DNA of 64,000 nucleotides, from positions 57,471,071-57,535,070 of the forward strand of contig OY755241.1 in NCBI GenBank assembly GCA_963576725.1, written 5' to 3'. This document shows, piece by piece, positions 51,321 to 61,289 of the stretch (position 1 is its first letter; every line of letters begins with the position of its first letter). The DNA is from Azorinus chamasolen (taxonomy: Eukaryota; Mollusca; Bivalvia; Cardiida; Solecurtidae). The notes under the pieces were generated by a model. That model made no database searches, was not told the DNA's origin, and worked only from the letters and a program-made list of their open reading frames with translations. The translations under genes and the position numbers were made by a program.

Positions 51321-52490
51321 TTGCACCATTCTGCGACAAAAACAGTCTGGCGCCCACAAGAATGGAAGGTCGGATACGAGGGGTGCAGAAAGAGCGAGTC
51401 CATAGAGCTGATGCATCGAATGGCCAGAACCCTTAGGGTGCGCCTGTCCCGAGGTAGGGGGGGAGCAGGGACAGTCTAATGCTGATCTTGGCCGAACAAT
51501 ACTGAAGGGGAGAAGGTGGCTTGTTGTTTATACTATTTTTCCCTGGGGCTTAGAAAAGCCCTTAGAAGGTTTTCACTTAGCCACGGGACTTTGGGGATCT
51601 TCCAAGGAGAAGGGCAAGATGCCGGAGAACTCTCTGAAGAAATTTGTCCGCCTGTCCATTATCTTTAATTTTGCCTCCGAAAAAAGGGCAAAGGGACCTG
51701 CCGGCAGTTCATCCATGGAGGTGTCTTGCAGGGCAGATGCGGATCGCTTAAAAGGGTCACAGTGGCAGCGAAGCATCTCTGCTGACGAAGCTAGCATTTT
51801 GTCCAGGGCCAGCTGGTAGGAAAGGCGCTTGGTAACTTCTGAGGGAGGAGACTCTGAAGTTAACCCGACTGATGGAGCAACACCTAGAATGTATATGTTA
51901 GAAGTAACTCCCATTTGCTGTCTCTGGCACAGCTCCTATCGCTTGGATAGAGACAATGCTGCCCTGGGGCTGTCGGCATCTAGCAAGGGGATCCGGTCAA
52001 ATAGCCCAGGGTTGCTGTCAGAAGAGGCTGGATGCCTGAGAGATGAGGGAGGAGCCATGTATCTCAATCGTTTTAAGGACATGGTCCAACCGACTACAGG
52101 CCTGAAATAGAAATATTTCGTGCAGGTCTGCACGGCCGGAGGGGAGGACCTCCCACAGGCACTGAAAAGTGGACTGTGAGTAAACAAGGAAGATGACTGT
52201 TACTACCCGAGTTACCACGTGTCCTAACCGGTATGGAGGCCAGATAGGATGTTGGGTTTGTGTGGGGGGGGGGGGGGGGCGCAGGAGAAACCCCAGTAGG
52301 ATATGAGAATGGGAGCCACTGAGGGGGGAGGTTCCAATGACCCTGCTGGTCTGGCTGCCAGCAAGGTGCGTCTTGCTGGTTACAAGCAGTGAGTGCCGGC
52401 TAGCGAGATCGGCCAGCCAGAGGAAGAACGATACCGATATAATATCCCATTTTCTTTCATGGTGGGGTAGGGAATAAGGCACAGGAACAG
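51321..52490 (-). pseudogene. DIRS gag-side remnant
   Basis: Upstream of the RT remnant on the same strand. One open piece (51,914-51,573) reads SYQLALDKMLASSAEMLRCH, then SMDELPAGPFALFSEAKLKI and FFREFSGILPFSLEDP. Position fits the gag-like ORF of DIRS elements; I do not recognise a domain. A G run of 19 at about 52,263 and frameshifts break it. The 5' terminal repeat of the element is not identified. Confidence 0.55.
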
Positions 52491-52494
52491 ACAC

Positions 52495-53230
52495 GACACT
52501 TATGTGCATAGAGAACGTTGATGTAATTATGTGCAAACTTACTTTGTCATTCATCTTATTATAAAACCACTTTTTGACAAGGTAGCTTTAATATGAAAAA
52601 TGAACAAACAGAATATATATATATATATGCTAAATTAGGCTATGATTTAAGCATTTTTTAGATTCTCATTAATATTCATGAATATGCAAATAAGTCAAGG
52701 TAGCAGTTTGTTCTCAAACTAGGACAATTTTGTGCCTAGAGAAAGTTGTTGTAATTATGTAATTATCATGTGTACATCTATTTTGTCATTCATCTTAAAA
52801 CCACTTATTGGGAAAAAAGTATTTGTTACATTTTGTTGGGTCAATAACCCCCCCCCCCCCCCAATTTCTTTGCTATACTGAAGCAATACTGCGTATATAT
52901 GGAACAGAAAATGAATAAATAAATGACCTGACAACATTTATGTGTCATTTGAAACCTTTTAATATGAAAAATGAATAAACATTACATACATTACATACTC
53001 ATTTGCTAAATAATGTCATTTTCTAACATTTTAAGCATTTTGTTTCAGATTCTCATTAATATTCATGAATATGCAAATGAGCAGATTATGAACAAAAGAC
53101 GCCTAACAGTAATAAATGTATTGATATTATTTTAAAACTACTTTGAATGTTTTGTGAACAAAATAAATGTTTTGGCATCTTAATGACGTTAATGTTAAAA
53201 CTTGTTGGCGGTTGCCATGGAAACACGCTG
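52495..53230 (-). repeat. Further foldback-type units right of DIRS
   Basis: Two units with TCTCATTAATATTCATGAAT and ATGCAAAT (52,667-52,695; 53,050-53,080), the internal pair GTCATTCATCTTATTATAAA / GTCATTCATCTTAAAACC, and an X-box GTTGCCATGGAAAC at 53,211-53,224. A C run of about 14 lies at 52,848. Confidence 0.7.
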
Positions 53231-53457
53231 ACCATATTTTTATCCAGCATCCCCTACTCTTCCAATAACCGGAACTTGTTAGCATATACACCAAACTTTA
53301 AGAAAATACAGGTGTACAAAAATCCCGCTGGTGCTATTATGGACCATGGGCCTATATACCATGCAGATTATTTTGTTTCAAACGTTTGCGGTTAACCACC
53401 AATGTAAACAATTAGCGGGTGACAATATATTTAAAGCACATTGCAATACACGATCGC
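53231..53457. repeat. Unit-conserved block
   Basis: ATTTTGTTTCAAACGTTTGC and ACATTGCAATACACGATCGC match 25,930-26,040. Confidence 0.65.
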
Positions 53458-53968
53458 TTAATCCTTTCCTCCTTATAAACTCCGTTTCACACCATTGCAA
53501 TCAGAACATACCCAGATATGCTGTACGGAAGGTTGGTTCGATCCCCGGCCGTGATAGACCAAAAGTCGTTAAAAGTTGGTACTAGTATCTCCCTTGTCTA
53601 CGCTCGACATTCAGGGGGAAGTTTTAAGACTGGTCGGCCCGGTGTCAGGATAATGTGACTGGGTGGGGTGCCCTTGCCATATGCCCGCGGCAGGGGTATT
53701 CCAGTGAGGCAGCACTATAACTTGTCTCATGCGGGTGCTGTCTGCAAATAACTGAAATACTGTTGGTCGGACGTAAAACCCAACTCACTCTCTCACTCAC
53801 AGACCCAAATCAGACAGCCTGTGATCTTATTATTTTATAGACATGACTCTTTGGTGTATACCAATACAAACAACAAACACTTGTGCGTATATGTCATTAT
53901 TAAAATCAGCTAATAAATATTCATGATGCCTTTTTTCTTACATGAATATTCAACAGGCAAAGTGTTAA
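53458..53968 (-). mobile_element. Family A MITE split by SINE2
   Basis: TTAATCCTTTCCTCCTTATA left, TTCAACAGGCAAAGTGTTAA right. Hairpin interrupted at CATACCCAGATATG. Confidence 0.8.
53521..53805 (+). mobile_element. tRNA-derived SINE, 5'-truncated copy
   Basis: Begins at CTGTACGGAAGG, inside the anticodon arm, and keeps B box GGTTCGATCC and the whole body and tail. Flanking ACCCAGAT and ACCCAAAT look like a target duplication lying in the arm of the A hairpin. Confidence 0.9.
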
Positions 53969-54194
53969 ACTAGGCTAGATTAAACATCCCGAATGATGTA
54001 AAACTTAACCTTATAAAGCGTGGCAAACATTATAATTGATCAATTTTAAGCTTAATCTGTATGGAAGAGTGTCGACTTTTGAATTCTAGTGATAACACAT
54101 GAAACATATTTATACACATTGTGTAAACACTAAAAATGTAATAATTCGGTTTTATATGATCAACGTTATTTACAAGTTTTACTCATAGCCATTG

Positions 54195-54398
54195 ATTCAG
54201 AGATCCAGGTAAGATGCGTATATAAAATAGAATATTTTCCAGAATGACTTCTTAATTTCTCAACTATACCATATATTGTAACCACTCTTTAGAATAGTCT
54301 CTTCGAGACGTTTTTAAGGAGTGGTCGCAACATAGGCTTTGGTGGAGAAAGGACAATTTTAGTATTCGAGTACGCAACTTTATATGTTGGTCTGGAAA
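54195..54398. mobile_element. Family E MITE, copy E11
   Basis: GATTCAGAGATCCAGGTAAG left, ACGCAACTTTATATGTTGGT right. Hairpin about 54,255-54,350, tip ATAGTCTCTTCGAGACG. Confidence 0.85.
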
Positions 54399-54480
54399 CG
54401 GGCGGATAATTGAGGCGACTTTTATGACGTGAGGATGACATTAAATATGTAACACAGCGTCGATGAATAATGGGATGATT

Positions 54481-54988
54481 ATTACCCATTTAATTCATAA
54501 ATACGCCTTTCTACGCTTTTTCAAACAGAGTAGACACAGATTAGACGACTACTATAGAATCCGTCTAAGGATTTGCTCTGGTTCCTTATAAAATAATATA
54601 GATGTACATGTGTATATATTTTGCCATGTCAAAAAAGTCCTGTGTCCATGTGCCATTATAACAAGAGAATCGGTAAAACCGATGGATGCTCCCCAAACGG
54701 ACACTTTTTAAGTATGACAAATAACTCCTGAATTATGCAAAATATGGTGGTGGCTCTTGTGCACTGCACTTCTCCTCATCGAGATCAATCTTCCTTTGAA
54801 AATTTATGTTTATATCTATTACAGTTTTTGTGGTATACTCCGGACAAAGTTCGGATAGACGGACGGACAAATGGACGGACGGACGGACAAAGCGGCGACT
54901 ATCTGTTCAACCAACACCGTTGTTGGGGAGTATAAAAAGTAATCTAAACAATATACACGATCTCATTATGTTTTACATGACTTTTAAC
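54481..54988 (-). mobile_element. Family A MITE with an inserted dispersed repeat
   Basis: A left part CATTTAATTCATAAATACGC with hairpin GACGACTACTATAGAATCCG. Then at about 54,672-54,940 an insert rich in GGACGGACGGACGGAC. Then the A end ATTATGTTTTACATGACTTT. Confidence 0.65.
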
Positions 54989-55106
54989 CCTTAATTCCAT
55001 GACAATACTGTGTCCCCTCTCTTCAACGACAGTCTTTGGGATACGAATATTGTATGTGTTGTTCAGAGGGAGTTGTTATAGGGGGATGGGGGCATAATTA
55101 GCTTGT

Positions 55107-55262
55107 TTGCAGATCCCCAGATAAGGTGTATTTCGAGAACTAAAACCGTTATGCTTCAATTAAACCCTATGTTGTGACCACTCTTTAGAATCGTCACAAA
55201 GTGACGATTCTAAAGAGTAGTCAAAACACAGGGTTTGATGGAGGCATAAAGAAAATACGATG
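55107..55262. mobile_element. Family E MITE, copy E12
   Basis: Hairpin about 55,155-55,245 is near perfect, with tip AATCGTCACAAAGTGACGAT, a compensated change from the usual GTCTC/GAGAC. Confidence 0.85.
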
Positions 55263-55640
55263 GAAAGGGTTGTTTCTGGAGCCTTGTTGTTTCGGAAACA
55301 GTGACATGCGTTGTTGTAAGGAAGGAATCGTTATTGAGAGGGCCGTTGTAGGGAGGGAGCACTGTACATGCAAGAAGTAATGACATCATGGTGAATAATT
55401 TGATAACGTTTATATGATAACGACAGACGGTACATCAAAAGAAATAGTGCAGTTGCATGCTATTACATTTCGACAAATCAAGTATATGACACATTTGGTC
55501 ATACCATGGCACGGAATAATGATACATAAACTTCAAGTCGCTTTTAATAATATTTAGTAAGTAAAGTCAATACAACAGTGGAAATAGTGTCCATGTACAT
55601 CGGAACTTCATTATCATATAGTACTGCGTATTACCTTTCT
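55263..55640. repeat. Unit-conserved block, partly unassigned
   Basis: 55,263-55,470 unassigned. 55,490-55,640 matches 26,585-26,760 (CATACCATGGCACGGAATAA, CAACAGTGGAAATAGTG). Confidence 0.55.
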
Positions 55641-55838
55641 AGCCAGATCAGACGGTTCTTATAGAAACCGTCTGATCTGGGTCCGCTCCGTGTGCTAATT
55701 GAAATTATAGATCTGTTTCTTTAGGTTCTAAAATTGCTAAAATGTTCTATCTTCCATATTTCGTTGTAACTATTTGCCATAAATATTAAGTAGGTATTAA
55801 AAATTTGAATAAATGTAGAACAGGAAAACGGGTTAATA
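55640..55838 (-). mobile_element. Family A' MITE, left end missing
   Basis: Hairpin GCCAGATCAGACGGTTCTTA with inverse, A' segment TAAGTAGGTATTAAAAATTT, end GGAAAACGGGTTAA. Confidence 0.78.
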
Positions 55839-56237
55839 CATCACATGGGCGCTTTAGTGCGACTCCACTGTATAGAGATATAGATAGATAGAGATACAGT
55901 AAAATGTCGATTATTCGATCACTAAATTTCGTATTATTATCGATTTTACCATGCAACTTAGTGTATGGTAAAAGTTATGCTGAGAGCTCCTCTAGGAGCT
56001 TTCTGTATGACTTTCACCATGCATTAAGCAGTCACCTGCCTAAGATGGTATCAATTCTTCTATACATATTTTATTATTATACCTCAATTTCATTTACAAT
56101 GCTAATTTCCCATAGGCCACCGTGACATAGAAATACTGTCAGGTCCAGCGGGACAAAAATTAATGTCGGAAAAAATACTGTCTCCCGCTACCATGGGTAC
56201 GGAACATCTAGATTAGTGGGCGCTTATTAAATTGTGT

Positions 56238-56282
56238 ACGTGACGTCATCCGATGACGTCATCGACTGACGTCATCTGACGC
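56238..56282. promoter_or_regulatory. Cluster of three TGACGTCA motifs
   Basis: GTGACGTCATCC, GATGACGTCATCG and CTGACGTCATCTG within 45 bases. They match the CRE/ATF palindrome. They lie in insert M; no adjoining gene. Confidence 0.6.
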
Positions 56283-56564
56283 TTGCAATTTGATAAACAA
56301 AAGTCAGTATGACAATTGCTTTGTTTTTGTTTATATATTTGAGAAATGTCGCGTTATGAGACTATTTCGGAGGAAGCTCTGTCAATATTGGACAGTAAAA
56401 GGGGCTCTGCCAGTACTTATAATGTGTAATGAATAGAAATGTGAAGCTGTTCCGCGATTTTTAAGGCACCGAGTAGATCTAGCTCTATAACTTTTGTTTA
56501 AAAGTGTTTATTGTTGCCACTGAATACATATTTTTGCTGACGAAATTGATTGTGCTGTTCGGTA

Positions 56565-56715
56565 TAATAAAATAAATATCACATCCTATGGAGAGAGAAA
56601 GCACGTATTGTCAACCCTCGGTATGGTAATGTCCACCTCGGCTAACGCCTCGGTGGACATAACCAACCTCGGGTTGACAGTACGTGCTGTCTCTCTCCAT
56701 AGGATGTGATATTTA
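56565..56715. repeat. Hairpin of about 150 bases with a 4-base loop
   Basis: ATCACATCCTATGGAGAGAG pairs with CTCTCTCCATAGGATGTGAT, and TGTCCACCTCGGC pairs with GCCTCGGTGGACA. Right end of insert M. Confidence 0.9.
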
Positions 56716-56777
56716 TATACTGTATGCTTATTCAGGAAATAAGGTAATTAATGCCAACCACACGACCCAAAGATAAC

Positions 56778-56960
56778 TGACCGTTCCAAGGCGGTACTCT
56801 GTGTGTGTTTGTTTTGTGTCTTTGTGACTTTGTGTTCGTGTTTGATATTTTTTGTCTCGCGTGTTTGTGTGTGTTTGTTGTGTATGTGTTGCTTGCTTTC
56901 TGTTGGTGTTTTGGTGTTGATTGCGTTTTGTATGTGTCTTTTCCTGCTTGACTTAACTAC
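56778..56960 (+). mobile_element. Penelope-like 3' end fragment R6
   Basis: CTGACCGTTCCAAGGCGGTA followed by a GT-rich tract and TTTTCCTGCTTGACTTAA. A diverged relative of the R5 3' UTR, absent from unit 1 at the same place. Confidence 0.65.
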
Positions 56961-57129
56961 TTGTTCATATTAAGTACTACATACACATTTCAAATTGGCA
57001 AAACACATCGAAAGTGAGATAGCTTGATGAAACAAAATATATGTGTTACCTCCCTTTAGGTACTCAATCTTTTAGAACAACTGGTGTATGGACGGTTGAC
57101 TATTCGCGCATTTATTACTTCCATGTCAC

Positions 57130-57350
57130 CGGATGAAAATGCCTGTAAGAAATAATGACATCATTCATATTCTTTAGCTGCAGTTGTATAATGACATCCA
57201 CACCTATAGTTTTGGTCAGTGCAGAAAATGAAGAATCAGGTATATGTAAGTCCATAAGCATAGAAAGCAGACCCTGATCAGACAGCTCCTATTGGAGTCA
57301 TCTGATCTAGTGTACACTTTTTGCAAAGGCATCTGTATCAAGTAAGGGGG
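57130..57350 (+). mobile_element. Family A MITE, unit 2 copy of A19
   Basis: Retains GAAATAATGACATCATTCAT and hairpin GCAGACCCTGATCAGACAGC with tip AGCTCCTATTGGAGTC, better kept than at 27,450. Confidence 0.75.
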
Positions 57351-57491
57351 ATAAAACCGCGCAGTCCGTCCTAATAAACAATATTTATGGGACTTGTTGT
57401 TGTGGTGTCTGTTTCTATTGGTAATATTTATTCTCTTATATCAGGAGAATATATTTTGGTCAGAGATCGAGATATTAAGATGTGTAAGTTT

Positions 57492-58361
57492 AACTTTCTT
57501 TTGGATAACATATTTGTACGTTATGGGAATGCTATATACCGTCAGGTAATTGGTATTCCCATGGGTACGAATTGTGCACCACTTGTCGCAGATTTGTTTT
57601 TGTACTGCTATGAGAGAGATTTCATGTTGAGTTTGAATCCTCAATCACAAGAAGATGTTATAAAAGCCTTCAATGAAACTTGTCGATATTTGGATGATAT
57701 TTTTAACTTAGATAACCCTTTCTTTGATGCTCTGATTCCTACAATTTATCCTAAAGAACTCAAATTGAATAAAGCTAACCCGTCCGACAATTATGCAGCA
57801 TTTCTTGACCTAGACCTTAAAATTAATAATGGAATGATTTCTTCTAAAATATATGACAAAAGAGATGATTTTGATTTTAATATTGTAAATTTTCCTCATC
57901 TTGACGGGGATGTTCCCCGTGCTCCATCTTACGGGGTTTATATATCTCAACTTATTCGTTTTGCTAGAGCTTGTTCATCTATTGACGATTTTAACAGTCG
58001 AAATCTTATTTTAACTGAAAAACTGCTTAAACAAGGATATAGATACCATAAACTAAGAAAAACTTTCTCTAAATTTTACTATCGAAATCTCTCACTTATT
58101 GGCAAGTACAAATGTAATCTCAGGGTACTTTTGCGACACGGTATCTCACATCCTGAATTTTATGGTGATGTGATTTACAAACTTCGTAAAATTATTGGAC
58201 ATACCCATTTTCTCACTTTGTTCATCAAATATATAAAACAATTCATTAAAAAGGGATATGATCCTGTATTACTACAACATACTGCATGTTTGGTTGTGAA
58301 CCCTTTTACAGTTGGCAATCACGCTGGCCTCTTTGCATGTACGCCGACAAGAAAGGTTTAG
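57492..58361 (+). CDS. Reverse transcriptase, C-terminal two thirds (R5)
   Basis: An open frame of 289 codons from the element; the same frame runs on upstream through host sequence to an ATG at 57,387, which is chance. It reads LLDNIFVRYGNAIYRQVIGI, PMGTNCAPLVADLF, then CRYLDDIFNLDNPFF (palm motif C with both Asp). Further on come NYAAFLDLDLKINNG, YISQLIRFARACSSIDDF and the thumb-like CNLRVLLRHGISHPEFYGDV, ending LFACTPTRKV. Motif style (GxPMGTNCAP, YLDD) suits Penelope-like elements; no GIY-YIG endonuclease is visible. Fingers and motif A are missing, so the protein is inactive, but this is the only copy without a frameshift and so the youngest of the six. Confidence 0.8.
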   Translation, partial: NFLLDNIFVRYGNAIYRQVIGIPMGTNCAPLVADLFLYCYERDFMLSLNPQSQEDVIKAFNETCRYLDDIFNLDNPFFDALIPTIYPKELKLNKANPSDNYAAFLDLDLKINNGMISSKIYDKRDDFDFNIVNFPHLDGDVPRAPSYGVYISQLIRFARACSSIDDFNSRNLILTEKLLKQGYRYHKLRKTFSKFYYRNLSLIGKYKCNLRVLLRHGISHPEFYGDVIYKLRKIIGHTHFLTLFIKYIKQFIKKGYDPVLLQHTACLVVNPFTVGNHAGLFACTPTRKV

Positions 58362-58868
58362 TACTCTATGAAGGCGACCTCTTAAATCCAGAAATGAAAG
58401 GAGAAGGTCGGATATCTGTACTATTTCATTTTTGTCGTATCCTTTATTACTTTTCTACAGTTACTCTGTTTGCAGCTCAATCATTGAGTACACTAGCGAT
58501 AGGTGGATGCAGTATGTTCAATTAAATGTTTTCTTTGTTATACATGCACTTTACCACTGTATTTGCTGTCGCGGTTGTTGTAGATTAGTCGGAGAGGGGA
58601 TATGTTTATTTACACTGTTTGTCTTTTAGGATGGGGATGGAATAAGGTTGAGGTTGGGCGCCCATAAACCGGTTTAAACCCCCCGGTGACTTTTGTCACT
58701 GACCGTTCCAAGGCGGTACTTCCATCTTCCTCCTATTGTATGTTTGTTTTGTCTTTGTGCGTCTCTTGTTGTTTTTTCTACCTATGTACATTTGCTGTTT
58801 CTTTGTGTTGCTGTTCGGGCGAGTGTTTGTTCTGTATGTGGTGTTTCCTGCATGACTCATTTTTGTAC
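57492..58868 (+). mobile_element. Penelope-like retroelement R5, 5'-truncated
   Basis: Inserted in E7. Includes the RT frame (57,492-58,361) and about 500 bases of 3' UTR with ACCGTTCCAAGGCGGTACTT and CGCCCATAAACCGGTTTAAA, ending ATGACTCATTTTTGTACTTT. The 3' end is shared by R2, R3 and R4, so it is the true terminus. Confidence 0.9.
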
Positions 58869-59000
58869 TTTTAAGCATTTTCAAGAATAGCTCCGTTATG
58901 CGAAGAGACGATTCTAAAGAGTGGTCACAGTACAGGGTTTGATGGAGAAATGACGATTTTAGTATTTTGGTACGCGCTTTTATTTGTAGCTATGTTTGGT

Positions 59001-59499
59001 TCTATGTGCTGCATTATAGTACCCATTCAGATTGGTTGGCGTCTCATAGAGCGTTGATCTAAATCGCAGCAAAACTTGTCAAAGTTTGAACCCAATACTT
59101 CATGTAAATGCCTTTCCGAGCATTTGAAAATAAAGTAGATCAAGATTAGATGGCTTGTTTATTACCTTGTTTATATTGTGATTACAAAATATTCCCTTGT
59201 TCATATTGTCATTATAAAATATCCCCTTGTTCATATTGCCATTATAAATTATTCCCTTGTTCATATTGCCATTATAAAAAAGCAGCTTATCAATATTCAC
59301 GATGTCAATATGTCTTTCAAAATGGTAATATAGGAAATGGATTAACTCTTTTAACGCGTGTTCGCATTTGTGCTATCAAATCAGACCCAGATCAGACGAG
59401 TCCTTTATAGACCGGTCTATAACGACCGTTGAATGTAACAAAAAGTTTTTTTTCAATGCATTTAAGCCTTTAAATGCTGGAAATGAGAGCCCTCTGGGT
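59001..59499. mobile_element. Family A-like element with minisatellite in the hairpin position
   Basis: ATGCCTTTCCGAGCATTTGA and AGTAGATCAAGATTAGATGG are the left part. Then the tandem repeat, then CAATATTCACGATGTCAATA and GAAATGGATTAA. After it a short C-like start TTAACTCTTTTAACGCG leads to a decayed hairpin. Confidence 0.6.
59156..59280. repeat. 30-bp tandem repeat, 4 units
   Basis: Unit about ATTCCCTTGTTCATATTGCC plus ATTATAAAAT; the first unit is more diverged. Confidence 0.93.
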
Positions 59500-59672
59500 C
59501 CATGATGCTTATAAAGCTTTTAGTTGAGTCTGAGATCGTTCTCAAGCTTTTGATTGGTCAGATTTGAGCCTTTGGCTCAAATCTGACCTATCAAAAGCTT
59601 GAGAACTCTAATCTGACCAATCAAAAGCCTGAGAACGAAACTCAGACTCAACTAACAGCTTTATAAGCATGG
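59500..59672. mobile_element. Family F hairpin element, copy F4
   Basis: ATGATGCTTATAAAGCTTTT against AACAGCTTTATAAGCATGG. Tip GAGCCTTTGGCTC. The flanks CTGGGTCC and GGACCCTGATC are the two arms of an A/C-type hairpin. Confidence 0.9.
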
Positions 59673-59890
59673 ACCCTGATCATGATATGCACTGTTTGTC
59701 ATTCAAGATCCTTCCGCATATCTTATCTCTTCATACCGAATTGACTCGTTAAATGGTGAAATGATTATGGGTCAATACGCTTTGGATATTCATGGTTTAA
59801 AAGGTTCTGACAGACACAACTTGTTTGAAAGACGCCAGTATTCATTTAATAATACTACATAGCATCACAACTCTGTAAAGCTATTTTCAT
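59673..59890. mobile_element. Right part of the hairpin element hosting F4
   Basis: GACCCTGATCATGATATGCA and CTGTTTGTC, then sequence ending in GGATATTCATGGTTTAAAAG. Too decayed for a family call. Confidence 0.4.
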
Positions 59891-60122
59891 TTAACCCTTT
59901 ATCTCATATCTAATTTTAGGCACACCACCTCATAGGCTTTTTTTGACTCCACCCCTTTGAATAAATGTACTGAAACGAAGCATTAACTAGAGAAAAGGAA
60001 ACTTCAAGAGTTTTATGGTTTTGAAATCATTGTGATGATTGGAGCAAGTGCTCTATTTATCACGCAGATTTTCAAATGTGACTTTTACGCCAAAAACCGT
60101 CAATATGAGAGGCATGGGTAAA
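59891..60122. mobile_element. Family I MITE, copy I7
   Basis: TTAACCCTTTATCTCATATC left, AGGCATGGGTAAAT right. Hairpin GAAATCATTGTGATGATTGG decayed. Confidence 0.75.
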
Positions 60123-60367
60123 TACCACCTGTTTATTCTTTTACCTCATAAATAATTATGCAAGAATGTATCTCTTCATGAATAGTAATTGACCATTTGA
60201 AACATAGTCCATAACTCTACCAGAAACTTTAGAAGCAGTGCTTTATACTTTTTTAGCAAACAGAATAGACATAGATTAGACAGCTCTCATACGAAGACCA
60301 CCTGGCATCGGTCTACTGTAAGCAAATGCACGAAAATGCTTCTTTGTGAGGTAAAGAGGCATTTAAA
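60123..60367 (+). mobile_element. Unit 3 start: A-like element
   Basis: Partner of 28,212-28,450 (CTCATAAATAATTATGCAAG, CTCTACCAGAAACTTT). Alignment of unit 3 with unit 2 begins here. Confidence 0.6.
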
Positions 60368-61212
60368 TAAGAGGGCCATATTGACCCTGATATCGCTCAC
60401 TAGACAATCAGAGGAGAATATTTCACTATTTTATTTAGAAAACTGACCACCCCAGGGGCGGGGCCTCATTTGTACACAGGAGCATAATTCATATAACTTT
60501 TTTAGAGAACTTCAAGATGATGCTATGTGCCAAATATGAAAGCTGAGAACCACCTTCCAGTTTCAGAGGAGAAGATTTGCAAATTTCCATATAAAACAAG
60601 GCAAAAACTCCAAAACTACATCGTAGCTAACTAATTCACAATGAGCAATAGACACATTCCAGCAATACATGTTTGCTAAAGATGGCACTGGTTAAACAAC
60701 CAAACTGATTTGATCTGACTACTATACTCCATCAAAACTAATAATTTTCTCTGACCAGCCAAGGCTAATATTGGATATGGATTGAAACGACAAGCTGCTA
60801 TAGAAAACTTGGAACCCCTGGGATGAGGCCAATTTTGACCCCAGGGTCATAATTTATATAACTTTTGTAGAATGCCTCAAAATGATTGTATGTGTCAAAC
60901 ATGAAAGCTGAGAACCTTCTAGTTTCAGAGAAGAAATTTTCCAAAGGGTTAATTTTGCCAATTTTGACAACAGGGGCATACTTTATATAACGTTTGTAGA
61001 GGACTTAAATATGATGCTATGTGCCAAACATGGAAGTTAAGAACCATGTAGATTCAGGGGAGAAGATTTTTAAATGTTCGAATTGCTGGCGACTGATGGC
61101 GCACTATTAACGACGCACGGCGAACACCGCACGACGATCGCCGACAGAGAGCGGACATCAGGCGATTACAAAAGCTCACCCTGAGCACTTTTGCGCTCTG
61201 GTGAGCTTTAAC
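60368..61212 (+). mobile_element. GCTCACC-bounded repeat element, copy L2
   Basis: Same insertion as L1, about 50 bases shorter. Ends ACAAAAGCTCACCCTGAGCA and CTCTGGTGAGC. Confidence 0.8.
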
Positions 61213-61289
61213 CTGTAATTCAATACAAAACCATGACTGTTTTAACAGAAAAATAAATATTTAAATTATATCAAAATAAATAATTTAAA

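Larger units (their letters stand above)
55896..56720. mobile_element. Family G MITE G11 carrying a second insert M
   Basis: CAGTAAAATGTCGATTATTC after a TA at the left. Hairpin about 55,955-56,040 (tip GAGCTCCTCTAGGAGCTT). The right G end is replaced by insert M (about 56,120-56,715). The unit 1 site at about 26,890 lacks all of it. Confidence 0.7.
57465..59000. mobile_element. Family E MITE split by R5 (unit 2 copy of E7)
   Basis: Left remnant GATATTAAGATGTGTAAGTT, right remnant AAGCATTTTCAAGAATAGCT, GAGACGATTCTAAAGAGTGG and GTACGCGCTTTTATTTGTAG. The left hairpin arm is lost. Confidence 0.75.

Noticed and set aside
52018..52554. 178-codon minus-strand frame with proline run
   Set aside because: The run is the poly-G tract read backwards; no domain and it crosses the DIRS boundary.
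55904..56125. 73-codon frame beginning MSIIRSLNF
   Set aside because: Lies over the G11 hairpin; similar frames in other G copies have stops.
57387..57491. N-terminal extension MGLVVVVSVS of the R5 reverse transcriptase
   Set aside because: These bases match host sequence at 27,640-27,735 in unit 1, so they precede the insertion and are not part of the element.
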